Below, in pieces: positions 32,752 through 43,236 of a stretch of 64,000 nt of DNA (positions are counted from its first letter, which is position 1; the number at the start of each line of letters is the position of its first letter). The notes beneath the pieces are model-generated. The model made no database searches. It was given only the letters and a program-made list of their open reading frames with translations, and had not been told where the DNA came from. The stretch covers positions 1 through 64,000 of the forward strand of contig BDSI01000250.1 in assembly GCA_003117195.1 (NCBI GenBank), read 5' to 3'. The position numbers and the translations under genes are program-made. The DNA comes from Eudorina sp. 2006-703-Eu-15 (lineage: Eukaryota; Chlorophyta; Chlorophyceae; Chlamydomonadales; Volvocaceae).

Positions 32752-35354
32752 TTACGCGGCAAACCTCCAAACAACCGCCACAACGTCTCGTTCATTACTG
32801 TTTAATGCACAACGACGTACACACGGACACCATAAGCTGTACCTCCACCTACAGCACGTCGCCTCCTGCCTGTTCAGTTCTGCCGCCTCTGCCTCCATCA
32901 TGCCACCACCTTCGGTGCTGGCGCTGCCACCGCCGTGCAAATGCACCGTCTCCACCCTGCCCCTCTCCCGAGCTACCCGAACTGTCTGCTGCGGGTAATC
33001 GACTGCGCCCTCAACCAGGGTGGTGTCGGGCTGCCAGCCGTCCGGCTCGAAGTCTGGCGGCGGCCGCTGGTTCTCAGGGGCGCATGTCTCCAAGTCAAGC
33101 AGGAACCAGCGGCGGCGGTCAGCGGCGCCAGGGGAGCACGCGAAGTTGTCCCAGCGGAGGTCGCGGTGCACGAAGCCCGCCTGGACGGGTGCAACGGTAT
33201 GAGTGCAGCAGGTAAGTCGACATCAAGTTAGCGCCCAAACTGTGTTGCAAAAGTTACGTGCGTTGTTCAACACACGCATGCAAGCAATCTAGCCATCTTT
33301 GCCTCGTAGTCTTTTTGCCGCTGCTGAAGGAACTGGAATGCAAGGTATGCGCTTCCGTGACTATTCGCATCAAACGCCAGCCGCCCGCAAACTTCACCCG
33401 CACACCTCGTGGATCGCCGCTAGGCCGTGCAGCAGACCGTGCAGCAGCCGCCGCGCGTCATCCTCCCTGGCCAGATGCGCGTTGCTACTTGGCAGCCCCA
33501 CCGGAATGAGGTCCACAGAGTAAACACTGCCCTGGCAGGTAGGGACGTCCTTCACGGCGTGCACCAGCCCTTGGCGCTGCGCGGTGGCGCGATACAGCTT
33601 TTCCAGCTGTTCGAAGTCCACGCCGCACCAGGACGCATATGCAGACCAGGGCGACACGCGCTTCCGAACCACCAGCTTGTCGGTGCGGAACAGCCTGTGG
33701 GGCGCGTGGACGGGTGGGACGGGTGGGAGGTGTGCTCGCTCGCTTATCACGCACGTGCGTTTAGCCGGCTCGCAGTCAGCCGGCTTGCAGTCAGGGTAGT
33801 CCGCAGGCGCATATGCAGGATAGACGCTGGGCTAATGCCGGACCGGTGTCCGTACCGTATAGCCAAGGCATGTGCTACCCTCCCCCAACACACGCACCCA
33901 CCAATGCATCCACCTATCCACAGCCATTCCCCCAAATACACACATGCAGCGTGCAAACCCGGCACAGCCCTTCCTTGCTCACAGCTCGCGCGTGAAGCCA
34001 GGGCCTCCTCCCCGCAACACAGCGCCAGCGGGCAGCACGTCCACCGGATAGCGCGCCTGCTGAGCGCAGAGAAGCTGATAGAATTTGATGGTGGCCATCA
34101 CCGCTGCTGCGCGGTCCGCCGCGTTGGTCAGGAGGTACTCAGGACTGATGGAGCGTGGTGCAGTAGCCATACCGCCAGCACGCGAGATGGCATAGAACCG
34201 CAGATAGCTGCCGGCAGCTGCAAAGCACGGCAGATACGCGATGCTGGGGCAGTTGCAGGGCGGGCGCAGAGGAGCAGTCACGAAAGGGAGCATTCCTGAT
34301 TGGAAACGGGGGCGGGGTCGTCCAATGGAAAAGACACTGGCATGCTGTCCAGAGATCTGCGGACTGAACCGCAGACCGCGCATCCGCGGCGCACGAGTAA
34401 CCTGATGTGTTGGCCGGTATGGCTGCATGACACCCCCGGTGGTGAGGGTTGATGAGGTGAGGCGCCTACGAGCTATCTGTGCCCGTTGGAACGCCCGGTT
34501 GGGAGCAAGGGTCCATCTTGTAACGGTTAGAAGACGGTTGGAACCAGATATGGTCTTCAGGGACCTTAACTTACAGCCACATGGGACAGGAGCTATGTCA
34601 CTTACTCGCCGTAGTACAGCGGCGACCAGGCCGCAGTCTTCTTGTGCAGATCCTTGACGGCATCGTCCAGGCTGGCTGCCTTGTCCTCCCATTTCGCCAG
34701 CAGCCGCTGACCCCTGTTGCCCCGCAAGACTCCATCAGGCCGCAGCGATGAGCCGCCCTGCGACTTGACGGTCATAAGAGAGGTGCTGTTCGCTTTGTCA
34801 CGCTCCACCGTCAGCCTACCAACCAGGGAGACAGGGGCTGATCAATGGATACCCTGACACTAGCGACATACATCAACGCCCGATGCACTCTACAACCCTA
34901 ATTGCAGGCTCGTGCACAGCCATAAAGTCACAGCGCCTGTAACACACAGCGCCTCCTTTCTTTCGTACCCGATGCGCAGGTCCGCCGGCAGTGCCCTGTC
35001 CAGCGCCAGCAGCAGCTTCACCACCACCTGGTGCTCCGTAAGAACTGTGGCCATCTCCGAATCACCCGCATCGAGTGGCGCCATCAAGCTATTGCTGACG
35101 GCAAAGGCAAGCGCGCCCGAGGCAGCCATAAAATGCGGCTTATGGGTTAGCGGTAGGCTCATCCCGATAACAGAATCCGCAAGGATGGGGATCTGAGCGG
35201 CGGGTGGCGCCTGGAGGAAGCGTTGCAGGTCATCCAGATGTGGAGGTGAGTCCAGTGCAGGCTGAAGGAGCTGTTTGGCATACTCCATGGAGTTGTCCAC
35301 GCCTTGCAAGCAGAGATAAAGTGTGACAACAAATAGCAATACGGCTTTGCTCAT
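32752..35354 (-). CDS. copy B: nuclease-like plus kinase-like protein with altered C-terminus
   Basis: Exons 34969-35354, 34606-34815, 33983-34243, 33406-33694 and 32752-33180 match copy A closely. A 237-bp deletion (equivalent to copy A 19066-19302) removes the kinase C-terminal lobe and the stop codon; it joins TTLVEG directly to former downstream sequence, adding a run-on tail to 32752. HRDLRWDNF and LLDLET remain. The nuclease-like RPDG ... KWEDKA is intact. A partly different upstream region (35.4-36.6 kb) carries TFERYVRAFAKLHSGQLRVQ and another helical exon (36315-36602). Probably nonfunctional as a kinase-like domain. Confidence 0.55.
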
Positions 35355-35408
35355 TACTTTGGCCGTTACAAAGTGGGGAGCACGTCAAGGGACTGTGATG
35401 ATCCCCGC

Positions 35409-35452
35409 GGACACAAGAACATGGAACAATAAATGGACCCGTTCTTGTGTCC
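35409..35452. repeat. 12-bp-arm hairpin upstream of copy B core
   Basis: GGACACAAGAAC (35409-35420) and GTTCTTGTGTCC (35441-35452). Present also in copy C (60601-60645) and absent from copy A, which diverges from B and C exactly at its first base. Confidence 0.85.
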
Positions 35453-35675
35453 ACTGGCTGGGATGAGGATGGTCCCTCCTGAGACTGCAGCTTCTGGGTG
35501 CCGCGTGCAACCAACAGCCCCGACACGGGGAGGACCCAAATCGGCCTGTCGGACAGTCGCACGCACGGGGGCCAACTTGTCGCCCCGTCCCTGCATTTCT
35601 GTGCTCCGAACAGTAAGGCCCGACATGAACAGACGCGAAACGACAGCTCTTCCGCGTACGTGGCACCCCACCGCC

Positions 35676-36602
35676 CTAAGCCACTAACCCCTGCTCGATG
35701 CGGTCTGGTGCGCGGGGTGGGGTGCGGTGATAGCGGTGAAAGAGCCTCTGTACACGCAACTGGCCTGAGTGAAGTTTAGCAAAGGCCCTAACGTAACGCT
35801 CGAAGGTTTGCAAGAAAACTTCGTGCGTAAGGTACCAGGTTTGCAGAGGAACCTGGACAATCGCTACTGTTTCCCACAGCAGGGGGAGGCATAACGGATC
35901 CAAGTGAAATGCAGCTTCAAGGTCTCGGGCAAACAAGTACCCCAATACGCTCCCTCTGCCGCTGTGGGCACAGCTGTGCGGGACCATGGCTATCCTCAAT
36001 GCCAAAAGGAAGGCCAAAACAGGACTACGCAGCTGCATGTTCGACTGAAGCTTACCGGTAGCTGCCGCGCTGCTCGGACCAGCACCAGCCGCCGCGTCTG
36101 CAAGAGAACCATCACTTGGTGCACCGCCGTTCAAACAGCTATGCGATAGGAAGGGTTTCCACACTGCCCTTGAAGCGTAATTGGAAATGTAAGTACCGCT
36201 AGTGCAGCTTTGCTAAAGTGTTGAGTCCAAAGCTCCAAACTCCCGCGTTATACCCGAAGTATCCCATAAAATGCTGAGATCTTTTACTGCAAAACAAAGA
36301 ACGTCCACACGTACTCAAACGCTTATGCAATGCGGTCGGCAACTCCAGAGATCTTGTTGTCGTGCTGCACACACACCTACGAGGTGCGCAGTCCCGCAGC
36401 AAGGACCCTTCATCCTCAGCAACGCACCTTTGGCCATCGCCTCCACAAAGCCCCAAATGGTCTCGACAGTATCTGCATCACTAATCCGCCATCGCGCCAG
36501 AACGTCGTCAGGCCGCGTTTCCAGAAAAGCTAGCAGCGTGCCTTTTTCTTTGCCCGTCGCCAATGCGCTCACGGCCTCGCAAGCCCGCTGCTTGCTAACC
36601 AT
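35676..36602 (-). other. possible 5' exons of copy B
   Basis: Minus-strand frames with ETVAIVQVPLQTWYLTHEV, FLQTFERYVRAFAKLHSG (35.7-35.9 kb), a Ser/Ala-rich piece, and EKGTLLAFLETRPDDVLAR (36315-36602). The first block is conserved in copy C, twice. A diverged piece of the 590-bp repeat of copy A lies at 36175-36270. Splicing to the core is unproven. Confidence 0.35.
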
Positions 36603-36922
36603 CTCGAATAACCATGAAGTTGAAAACGCAAATCAAATGAACCACGACGGTGTAGGAACACAGTTGCACAGCCGTCCTAGGGTCGTGGCCTGGGCAGTTC
36701 CCAGTTCGACGCTACGGTTTCAGCTCCGTTTGGACTTCACTTTTCTATGGACTTCACTTTTCTATCAAAAAATGCAACCGAGGTGGCTTCTATGCTCGGT
36801 ACAATAGTTGTACCACAGTTCAAATCCGTGGGAACTTGGTTGGTTGGTTGGTTGTTACATGTTGTACGGGCCGTACGGCTTATAAAACATGTGTTCCCCC
36901 ACAACACACGTTATCCCGTGGG

Positions 36923-36927
36923 AACTG
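36923..36927. repeat. Copia target-site duplication, left
   Basis: AACTG immediately before LTR1; the same AACTG follows LTR3 at 44877-44881. Confidence 0.9.
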
Positions 36928-37099
36928 TGTTGGTTTGGGGTGGTTTCTGGTTCGGTCAGACTTGCAGTCTTTACCTTTGTGGTGGGAAAGTCGTATCCTA
37001 GTACGGCGGCGTAAGAGGTGTCCGCTGGTCCTTTGTCCCTGCCTTGAGAGGCTAGAACCTTTGTAACAACTAAGTGGAAGTGACTACAAAAGTCCAACA
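36928..37099 (+). repeat. Copia LTR1
   Basis: 172 bp, TGTTGG...CCAACA, preceded by the AACTG target duplication and followed by the primer-binding site. Confidence 0.95.
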
Positions 37100-37112
37100 G
37101 GTTATGAGCCCC
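37100..37112 (+). promoter_or_regulatory. Copia primer-binding site (half-tRNA type)
   Basis: GGTTATGAGCCCC directly follows LTR1; its reverse complement GGGGCTCATAACC resembles the anticodon arm of initiator tRNA-Met rather than a tRNA 3' end. Priming by a tRNA-iMet fragment is known for Drosophila copia. A second copy lies at 40989-41001. Confidence 0.6.
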
Positions 37113-37188
37113 GCGCAACGGCGCGTCTAGGTGAATCCTGATCCTCAGAGTAGTCGGCCGCACGAGGCGGTAGCGACGATAGGACAGG

Positions 37189-37953
37189 ATGGGCAAGGAC
37201 GAGAAGGACAAGAAGTATTTATTCGGCATCGACGATTTTGTTACCACGAACCAGGTGTTGATTGCACACTTGGAGAGGAAGGTCCTGCTGGATACGATCA
37301 GCGATGATGATGCTGTTCGCGACGCTACGACGCCCCAGCAGGATATGTCAGCTCGGGGCACGATCAAGAAGTACATACAGCCAAAGGACTTGCTGTATTT
37401 CGCTGCCTATGACAAGGCACGTGACTTGTGGTTGGCGCTGGGGCAGAAGTTCATCTCCAACGCTCGCAACTACAAGATGCTGGTGCATTCGCGTATCCAC
37501 AGCTTCGCAATGCTGTCCGGAGAGAGTATCGACGACTACTTTCAGCGCTTCCTCGTTCTCTCGTACGAGGCAACCTTGGTGGACATCGTGATCAAGGATG
37601 ATGAGGCGCTGCTCTACCTCATTCGCGGTCTTTCGGCAGACTATGACAACATTAAGAGTTCGCTTCGCCACATGGAGAGCATCGACAGCATCAACGCTCT
37701 GCAGCAAATTCTGCAGACTGAGGAGAACGAGAGGCAGCTGGCCCGCAGCCAGGTTCAAGGAGCGTCCGTGATGTCCCTCTCCCGTACCCGCGGCCGTGAC
37801 CGCGGGGGCCCAGCCAGGGCGCTGGAGCCAGCAACGGCGACGGGAACAGGAGACGGAGGGCGTGCCTCTACTGCAACAACGAGGGGCACTTCATCGCGGA
37901 CTGCAGGAAGCGAGAGAGTGACGAGCAGAGGGGGATCTGGAGGCCAGCGCTGA
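37189..37953 (+). CDS. Copia copy 1 Gag (frame-broken)
   Basis: Begins MGKDEKDKKYLFGIDDF and continues with a UBN2-type Copia Gag region (IHSFAMLSGESIDDYFQRF, LIRGLSADYDNIK). A run of five G at 37804-37808, against six in copy 2, shifts the frame just before the zinc knuckle, so the annotated end (37953) is in the wrong frame. The frame resumes in the Pol frame at 37959. Either a real inactivating deletion or a consensus error. Confidence 0.85.
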   Translation: MGKDEKDKKYLFGIDDFVTTNQVLIAHLERKVLLDTISDDDAVRDATTPQQDMSARGTIKKYIQPKDLLYFAAYDKARDLWLALGQKFISNARNYKMLVHSRIHSFAMLSGESIDDYFQRFLVLSYEATLVDIVIKDDEALLYLIRGLSADYDNIKSSLRHMESIDSINALQQILQTEENERQLARSQVQGASVMSLSRTRGRDRGGPARALEPATATGTGDGGRASTATTRGTSSRTAGSERVTSRGGSGGQR

Positions 37954-37958
37954 AGGGG

Positions 37959-40805
37959 TTGCCGCAGAAGCCCCGGAATGCGCCGGCGGCCGCGGTGCAG
38001 CAGCAGCCGGCAGCGCCCGCGGCCCCAGCCCCAGCCCCTGCCGCCGCGCCAGCGGCGGCTCCACAGCGACCGGCTCAGGGCCAACGGCGCCAGCTGGTCG
38101 CCCGCGTCTTCGCCTCGCAGCGGGTGGTGGAGGAGCGGCTGTGGCTGTTCGACACGGGTTCGGAGGTCCACGTCACTGGAGACAAGGAGATGCTCCGTGA
38201 CTACCAGCCGTGCGGTGCGGAGTGCAACGTGTGGTTGAAGACGGCGACTGGGGAGGTGGTGCGTCCGGAGGGTCGGGGTTGGGTTTCCTTCGGGTCCGAC
38301 CTGTTTCCCACGGACCTGCACCTCGAGGCTTACCACTCGACGGCGATCGTGGGCAACCTCCTGTCCTTGAAGGCGCTCAGGGACAGGTTCGGTGCGGACG
38401 AGGTGGCGGCGTGCATTGCAGACGATCCCCCGCACATTGCGATCGGGGGTGCACCTGCCTTGGATTTGAAGATAGTCGATGGGCTGTTTTATGCGGAGCC
38501 CGTGAAGTTCGTGCAGAAGGTACAGGCGCAGGCGCAGGAGAAGCAGCAGGGCCCTCCCCTGTATCCCGGGCGGGGCCTGCCGCTAGAGGTCTTGAAGGCT
38601 TTGGCTATTTTGGAGGAGTTTGAGGGAGAGATCGATGAAGAAGTGATTGCTCGCGTGCTGGCTGCCGTTCGCAGTACGCAGGGCGACGCAGATGTGGGGG
38701 AGCTCTGGCACCGACGCCTGGGGCACCTGGGCTTTGACGCCCTGGCCAAGATGGCCGGCAACGAAATGGTGACCGGTTTCGGCGCGAGTGTGGCTGATGT
38801 GAAGGCCGCCAAGGAGAGGTTCTGCGAGCCATGCGCCGAGGGTAAGCAGACGCGGCAGCCACACCCGTCCACCGGTACTTTGACGGAGAAGCGGCTCGAT
38901 TTGGTGCACATGGACTTGTGCGGGCCGTTGCCAGTGAAGTCGTACGGGGGTGCGTCGTATTGGGTTACGTTCTACGACGACTGCACGAAGTATTCGGAGG
39001 TTCGGTGCATTCCCAATAAGCACCTGGTTCCCGCGACCGTGCGGGAGGTGATGAAGTTGTGGGAGACGCAGACTGGGGACAAGGTGCGTCGCATTCACAC
39101 TGATCGGGCATTGGAGTACGTCGGGGAGGCACTCACGAGCACTCTGCACGAGTTGGGCATTCTGCACGAGAAGTCGGCACCGTACACCCCTCAGCAGAAT
39201 GGTGCCGCGGAGCGGTTGAACCGCACATTGGAGGAGTACGTGCGCACCATGCTGGCTGATTCGGGGTTGCCGCAGCAGATGTGGGGTGAGGCTGTCCTTA
39301 CAGCCAACATGCTCCGCAACGTGTCCCCCACTAAGGGCAGCGAGTTGACGCCCTGGGAGCGTTTCACCGGCAAGAAGCCGGACGTGTCCAAGTTGAGAGT
39401 TTTTGGCTGCCCGGCTTACGTGATGATCCCCAAGGAGCTGCGCAAGAAGCTAGACCCTGTGAGCGAACAGGGCGTCTTGGTGGGTTACGAGCTCGGGTTC
39501 AGCGCATGGCGCGTGTGGGTCCCCAGCCGTCGTCGCATTCGCATTAGCTGTGACGTCAAGTTCGATGAAATGGGCAATCGTGGGAGCGATGAAGTCGACG
39601 CCTCGGAAGTGGAGGAGGAGGGTGTTCAGGAATCCCCTCCCGAGGCGGATGAGGGCGCGGAGGTTCAGCAGGAGCCGGAGGAGCCGGCACCTGATCCCGA
39701 TCCGGAGTTGGATGTGCCAGTTGCTTTGCGGAAGGGAAAGCGGTCCACCGCCAACCCGAAGTACGCAAAGGCAGTTCTCGGGGTGGATGTGGATGTCCCA
39801 GGATCGTACCAGGAGGCAATTGCGTCTCCCCTGGCCGATTTCTGGATTGCAGCGATGGAGGAGGAGTTTGCTTCGCTGCAGGCAAATGGCACGTGGTCGT
39901 TGGTCGAGAAGCCGGAGGGCAAGCGCGCCCTGGGAGTCAAGTGGGTATACTCCCTGAAGTTGGATAAGCACGGGGTTGTCGAGCGTTTCAAAGCGCGCCT
40001 CGTGGTGAAGGGTTTCATGCAGCGCGAAGGTCTGGACTTTGAGGAGGTTTTCGCGCCCGTGAGCAAGCATTCCACCCTGAGCCCGGGGACTGTTTTGACC
40101 CGAGCGGCTGACGGGGAGGTTCTGGATCGCTCGCGTTATCCGTACATCGAGTTGGTGGGTAGCCTGTTGTATCTCGCCAACTGCACCCGGCCTGACATCG
40201 CACAGGCCGTGGGAGTCCTCGCGCGCCACATGTCGGCGCCCACGGAGCAGCATTGGAAGGCTGCGAAGGCGGTAGTTCGTTACTTGTTGGCGACGCGTCA
40301 TTACGGCATTGTGTTTGGGGGCGAGCGCGTGGAGGAGGGTTTGATTTCGTTTTCTGATTCCGATTTCGCGGGATGCGTCGAGAGCCGCAAGTCAACGGGC
40401 GGCTACGTTTTCACCTTGCACGGTGGTGCGGTGAGCTGGTCGAGCAAGTTGCAGCGCACGGTTGCTGGTTCGACCATGGAGGCCGAGTACGTTGCGGCAT
40501 CGGAGGCGGTCAAGGAGGCGCTGTGGCTGCGCCTTCTGCTCTTGGAGCTGGGCTACTCGCTGAGCCCAACTATCGTCAACTGCGACAGCCAGGCCGCCAT
40601 CAAGATCATCAAGAATCCTGTGGTTTCGGAGAAGTCGAAGCACATCGCTGTGCGTTACCACCTGGTTCGCGAGCAGGTGGCGCGTGGAGCGGTCGTCATG
40701 GCCGATTGCCGCACTGACGACATGGTGGCGGATATCCTGACGAAGCCGCTGCCGCTGGAGAAGTTTGCCAAGCACCGGAAGAGCATGGGTGTTTGCAAGA
40801 TCTGA
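37959..40805 (+). CDS. Copia copy 1 Pol: protease, integrase, truncated RT, RNase H
   Basis: 948 residues. Protease LWLFDTGSEVHVTG; pre-integrase zinc finger (WHRRLGHLGF ... FCEPCAEGK); integrase catalytic residues in HMDLCGPLPV, HTDRALEYVG and NGAAERLNRTL. The RT starts normally (ALGVKWVYSLKLDKHG, RLVVKGFMQREGLDFEEVF) but passes at about 40068-40085 from FAPVSKHST directly to LSPGTVL, skipping the roughly 200 residues that hold the YVDD active site. RNase H (FSDSDFAGCVESRKSTGGY, STMEAEYVAASEA) is complete, and it ends TKPLPLEKFAKHRKSMGVCKI. The deletion keeps frame. It cannot reverse-transcribe itself. Confidence 0.95.
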   Translation: MPQKPRNAPAAAVQQQPAAPAAPAPAPAAAPAAAPQRPAQGQRRQLVARVFASQRVVEERLWLFDTGSEVHVTGDKEMLRDYQPCGAECNVWLKTATGEVVRPEGRGWVSFGSDLFPTDLHLEAYHSTAIVGNLLSLKALRDRFGADEVAACIADDPPHIAIGGAPALDLKIVDGLFYAEPVKFVQKVQAQAQEKQQGPPLYPGRGLPLEVLKALAILEEFEGEIDEEVIARVLAAVRSTQGDADVGELWHRRLGHLGFDALAKMAGNEMVTGFGASVADVKAAKERFCEPCAEGKQTRQPHPSTGTLTEKRLDLVHMDLCGPLPVKSYGGASYWVTFYDDCTKYSEVRCIPNKHLVPATVREVMKLWETQTGDKVRRIHTDRALEYVGEALTSTLHELGILHEKSAPYTPQQNGAAERLNRTLEEYVRTMLADSGLPQQMWGEAVLTANMLRNVSPTKGSELTPWERFTGKKPDVSKLRVFGCPAYVMIPKELRKKLDPVSEQGVLVGYELGFSAWRVWVPSRRRIRISCDVKFDEMGNRGSDEVDASEVEEEGVQESPPEADEGAEVQQEPEEPAPDPDPELDVPVALRKGKRSTANPKYAKAVLGVDVDVPGSYQEAIASPLADFWIAAMEEEFASLQANGTWSLVEKPEGKRALGVKWVYSLKLDKHGVVERFKARLVVKGFMQREGLDFEEVFAPVSKHSTLSPGTVLTRAADGEVLDRSRYPYIELVGSLLYLANCTRPDIAQAVGVLARHMSAPTEQHWKAAKAVVRYLLATRHYGIVFGGERVEEGLISFSDSDFAGCVESRKSTGGYVFTLHGGAVSWSSKLQRTVAGSTMEAEYVAASEAVKEALWLRLLLLELGYSLSPTIVNCDSQAAIKIIKNPVVSEKSKHIAVRYHLVREQVARGAVVMADCRTDDMVADILTKPLPLEKFAKHRKSMGVCKI

Positions 40806-40816
40806 CCGCGTGGGAG

Positions 40817-40988
40817 TGTTGGTTTGGGGTGGTTTCTGGTTCGGTCAGACTTGCAGTCTTTACCTTTGTGGTGGGAAAGTCGTATCCTAGTACGGCGGCG
40901 TAAGAGGTGTCCGCTGGTCCTTTGTCCCTGCCTTGAGAGGCTAGAACCTTTGTAACAACTAAGTGGAAGTGACTACAAAAGTCCAACA
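40817..40988 (+). repeat. Copia LTR2 (shared middle LTR)
   Basis: 172 bp, same ends as LTR1. Serves as 3' LTR of copy 1 and 5' LTR of copy 2. No target duplication beside it. The preceding GCGTGGGAG is a weak polypurine tract. Confidence 0.95.
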
Positions 40989-41077
40989 GGTTATGAGCCC
41001 CGCGCAACGGCGCGTCTAGGTGAATCCTGATCCTCAGAGTAGTCGGCCGCACGAGGCGGTAGCGACGATAGGACAGG

Positions 41078-42358
41078 ATGGGCAAGGACGAGAAGGACAA
41101 GAAGTATTTATTCGGCATCGACGATTTTGTTACCACGAACCAGGTGTTGATTGCACACTTGGAGAGGAAGGTCCTGCTGGATACGATCAGCGATGATGAT
41201 GCTGTTCGCGACGCTACGACGCCCCAGCAGGATATGTCAGCTCGGGGCACGATCAAGAAGTACATACAGCCAAAGGACTTGCTGTATTTCGCTGCCTATG
41301 ACAAGGCACGTGACTTGTGGTTGGCGCTGGGGCAGAAGTTCATCTCCAACGCTCGCAACTACAAGATGCTGGTGCATTCGCGTATCCACAGCTTCGCAAT
41401 GCTGTCCGGAGAGAGTATCGACGACTACTTTCAGCGCTTCCTCGTTCTCTCGTACGAGGCAACCTTGGTGGACATCGTGATCAAGGATGATGAGGCGCTG
41501 CTCTACCTCATTCGCGGTCTTTCGGCAGACTATGACAACATTAAGAGTTCGCTTCGCCACATGGAGAGCATCGACAGCATCAACGCTCTGCAGCAAATTC
41601 TGCAGACTGAGGAGAACGAGAGGCAGCTGGCCCGCAGCCAGGTTCAAGGAGCGTCCGTGATGTCCCTCTCCCGTACCCGCGGCCGTGACCGCGGGGGGCC
41701 CAGCCAGGGCGCTGGAGCCAGCAACGGCGACGGGAACAGGAGACGGAGGGCGTGCCTCTACTGCAACAACGAGGGGCACTTCATCGCGGACTGCAGGAAG
41801 CGAGAGAGTGACGAGCAGAGGGGGATCTGGAGGCCAGCGCTGAAGGGGTTGCCGCAGAAGCCCCGGAATGCGCCGGCGGCCGCGGTGCAGCAGCAGCCGG
41901 CAGCGCCCGCGGCCCCAGCCCCAGCCCCTGCCGCCGCGCCAGCGGCGGCTCCACAGCGACCGGCTCAGGGCCAACGGCGCCAGCTGGTCGCCCGCGTCTT
42001 CGCCTCGCAGCGGGTGGTGGAGGAGCGGCTGTGGCTGTTCGACACGGGTTCGGAGGTCCACGTCACTGGAGACAAGGAGATGCTCCGTGACTACCAGCCG
42101 TGCGGTGCGGAGTGCAACGTGTGGTTGAAGACGGCGACTGGGGAGGTGGTGCGTCCGGAGGGTCGGGGTTGGGTTTCCTTCGGGTCCGACCTGTTTCCCA
42201 CGGACCTGCACCTCGAGGCTTACCACTCGACGGCGATCGTGGGCAACCTCCTGTCCTTGAAGGCGCTCAGGGACAGGTTCGGTGCGGACGAGGTGGCGGC
42301 GTGCATTGCAGACGATCCCCCGCACATTGCGATCGGGGTGCACCTGCCTTGGATTTGA
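41078..42358 (+). CDS. Copia copy 2 Gag and protease (frame-broken at the 3' end)
   Basis: 426 residues. Unlike copy 1 it reads through the zinc knuckle CLYCNNEGHFIADC and into protease LWLFDTGSEVHVTG. A run of four G at 42335-42338 (five in copy 1) shifts the frame and gives a stop at 42358. The correct Pol frame continues as an overlapping open stretch to 43236. Confidence 0.85.
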   Translation: MGKDEKDKKYLFGIDDFVTTNQVLIAHLERKVLLDTISDDDAVRDATTPQQDMSARGTIKKYIQPKDLLYFAAYDKARDLWLALGQKFISNARNYKMLVHSRIHSFAMLSGESIDDYFQRFLVLSYEATLVDIVIKDDEALLYLIRGLSADYDNIKSSLRHMESIDSINALQQILQTEENERQLARSQVQGASVMSLSRTRGRDRGGPSQGAGASNGDGNRRRRACLYCNNEGHFIADCRKRESDEQRGIWRPALKGLPQKPRNAPAAAVQQQPAAPAAPAPAPAAAPAAAPQRPAQGQRRQLVARVFASQRVVEERLWLFDTGSEVHVTGDKEMLRDYQPCGAECNVWLKTATGEVVRPEGRGWVSFGSDLFPTDLHLEAYHSTAIVGNLLSLKALRDRFGADEVAACIADDPPHIAIGVHLPWI

Positions 42359-43236
42359 AGATAGTCGATGGGCTGTTTTATGCGGAGCCCGTGAAGTTCG
42401 TGCAGAAGGTACAGGCGCAGGCGCAGGAGAAGCAGCAGGGCCCTCCCCTGTATCCCGGGCGGGGCCTGCCGCTAGAGGTCTTGAAGGCTTTGGCTATTTT
42501 GGAGGAGTTTGAGGGAGAGATCGATGAAGAAGTGATTGCTCGCGTGCTGGCTGCCGTTCGCAGTACGCAGGGCGACGCAGATGTGGGGGAGCTCTGGCAC
42601 CGACGCCTGGGGCACCTGGGCTTTGACGCCCTGGCCAAGATGGCCGGCAACGAAATGGTGACCGGTTTCGGCGCGAGTGTGGCTGATGTGAAGGCCGCCA
42701 AGGAGAGGTTCTGCGAGCCATGCGCCGAGGGTAAGCAGACGCGGCAGCCACACCCGTCCACCGGTACTTTGACGGAGAAGCGGCTCGATTTGGTGCACAT
42801 GGACTTGTGCGGGCCGTTGCCAGTGAAGTCGTACGGGGGTGCGTCGTATTGGGTTACGTTCTACGACGACTGCACGAAGTATTCGGAGGTTCGGTGCATT
42901 CCCAATAAGCACCTGGTTCCCGCGACCGTGCGGGAGGTGATGAAGTTGTGGGAGACGCAGACTGGGGACAAGGTGCGTCGCATTCACACTGATCGGGCAT
43001 TGGAGTACGTCGGGGAGGCACTCACGAGCACTCTGCACGAGTTGGGCATTCTGCACGAGAAGTCGGCACCGTACACCCCTCAGCAGAATGGTGCCGCGGA
43101 GCGGTTGAACCGCACATTGGAGGAGTACGTGCGCACCATGCTGGCTGATTCGGGTTGCCGCAGCAGATGTGGGGTGAGGCTGTCCTTACAGCCAACATGC
43201 TCCGCAACGTGTCCCCCACTAAGGGCAGCGAGTTGA
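42339..43236 (+). CDS. Copia copy 2 pre-integrase and integrase segment
   Basis: The reading frame resumes with APALDLKIVDGLFYAEPVK and carries the same pre-integrase finger and DDE integrase residues as copy 1. It is broken again by a G-run difference at 43152-43154 (three G; four in copy 1) just after the active-site Glu, ending at 43236. Confidence 0.85.

Noticed and set aside
37755..40775. Long minus-strand open frames opposite the Copia Pol
   Set aside because: They are shadows of the GC-rich Pol frame and carry no domain motifs.
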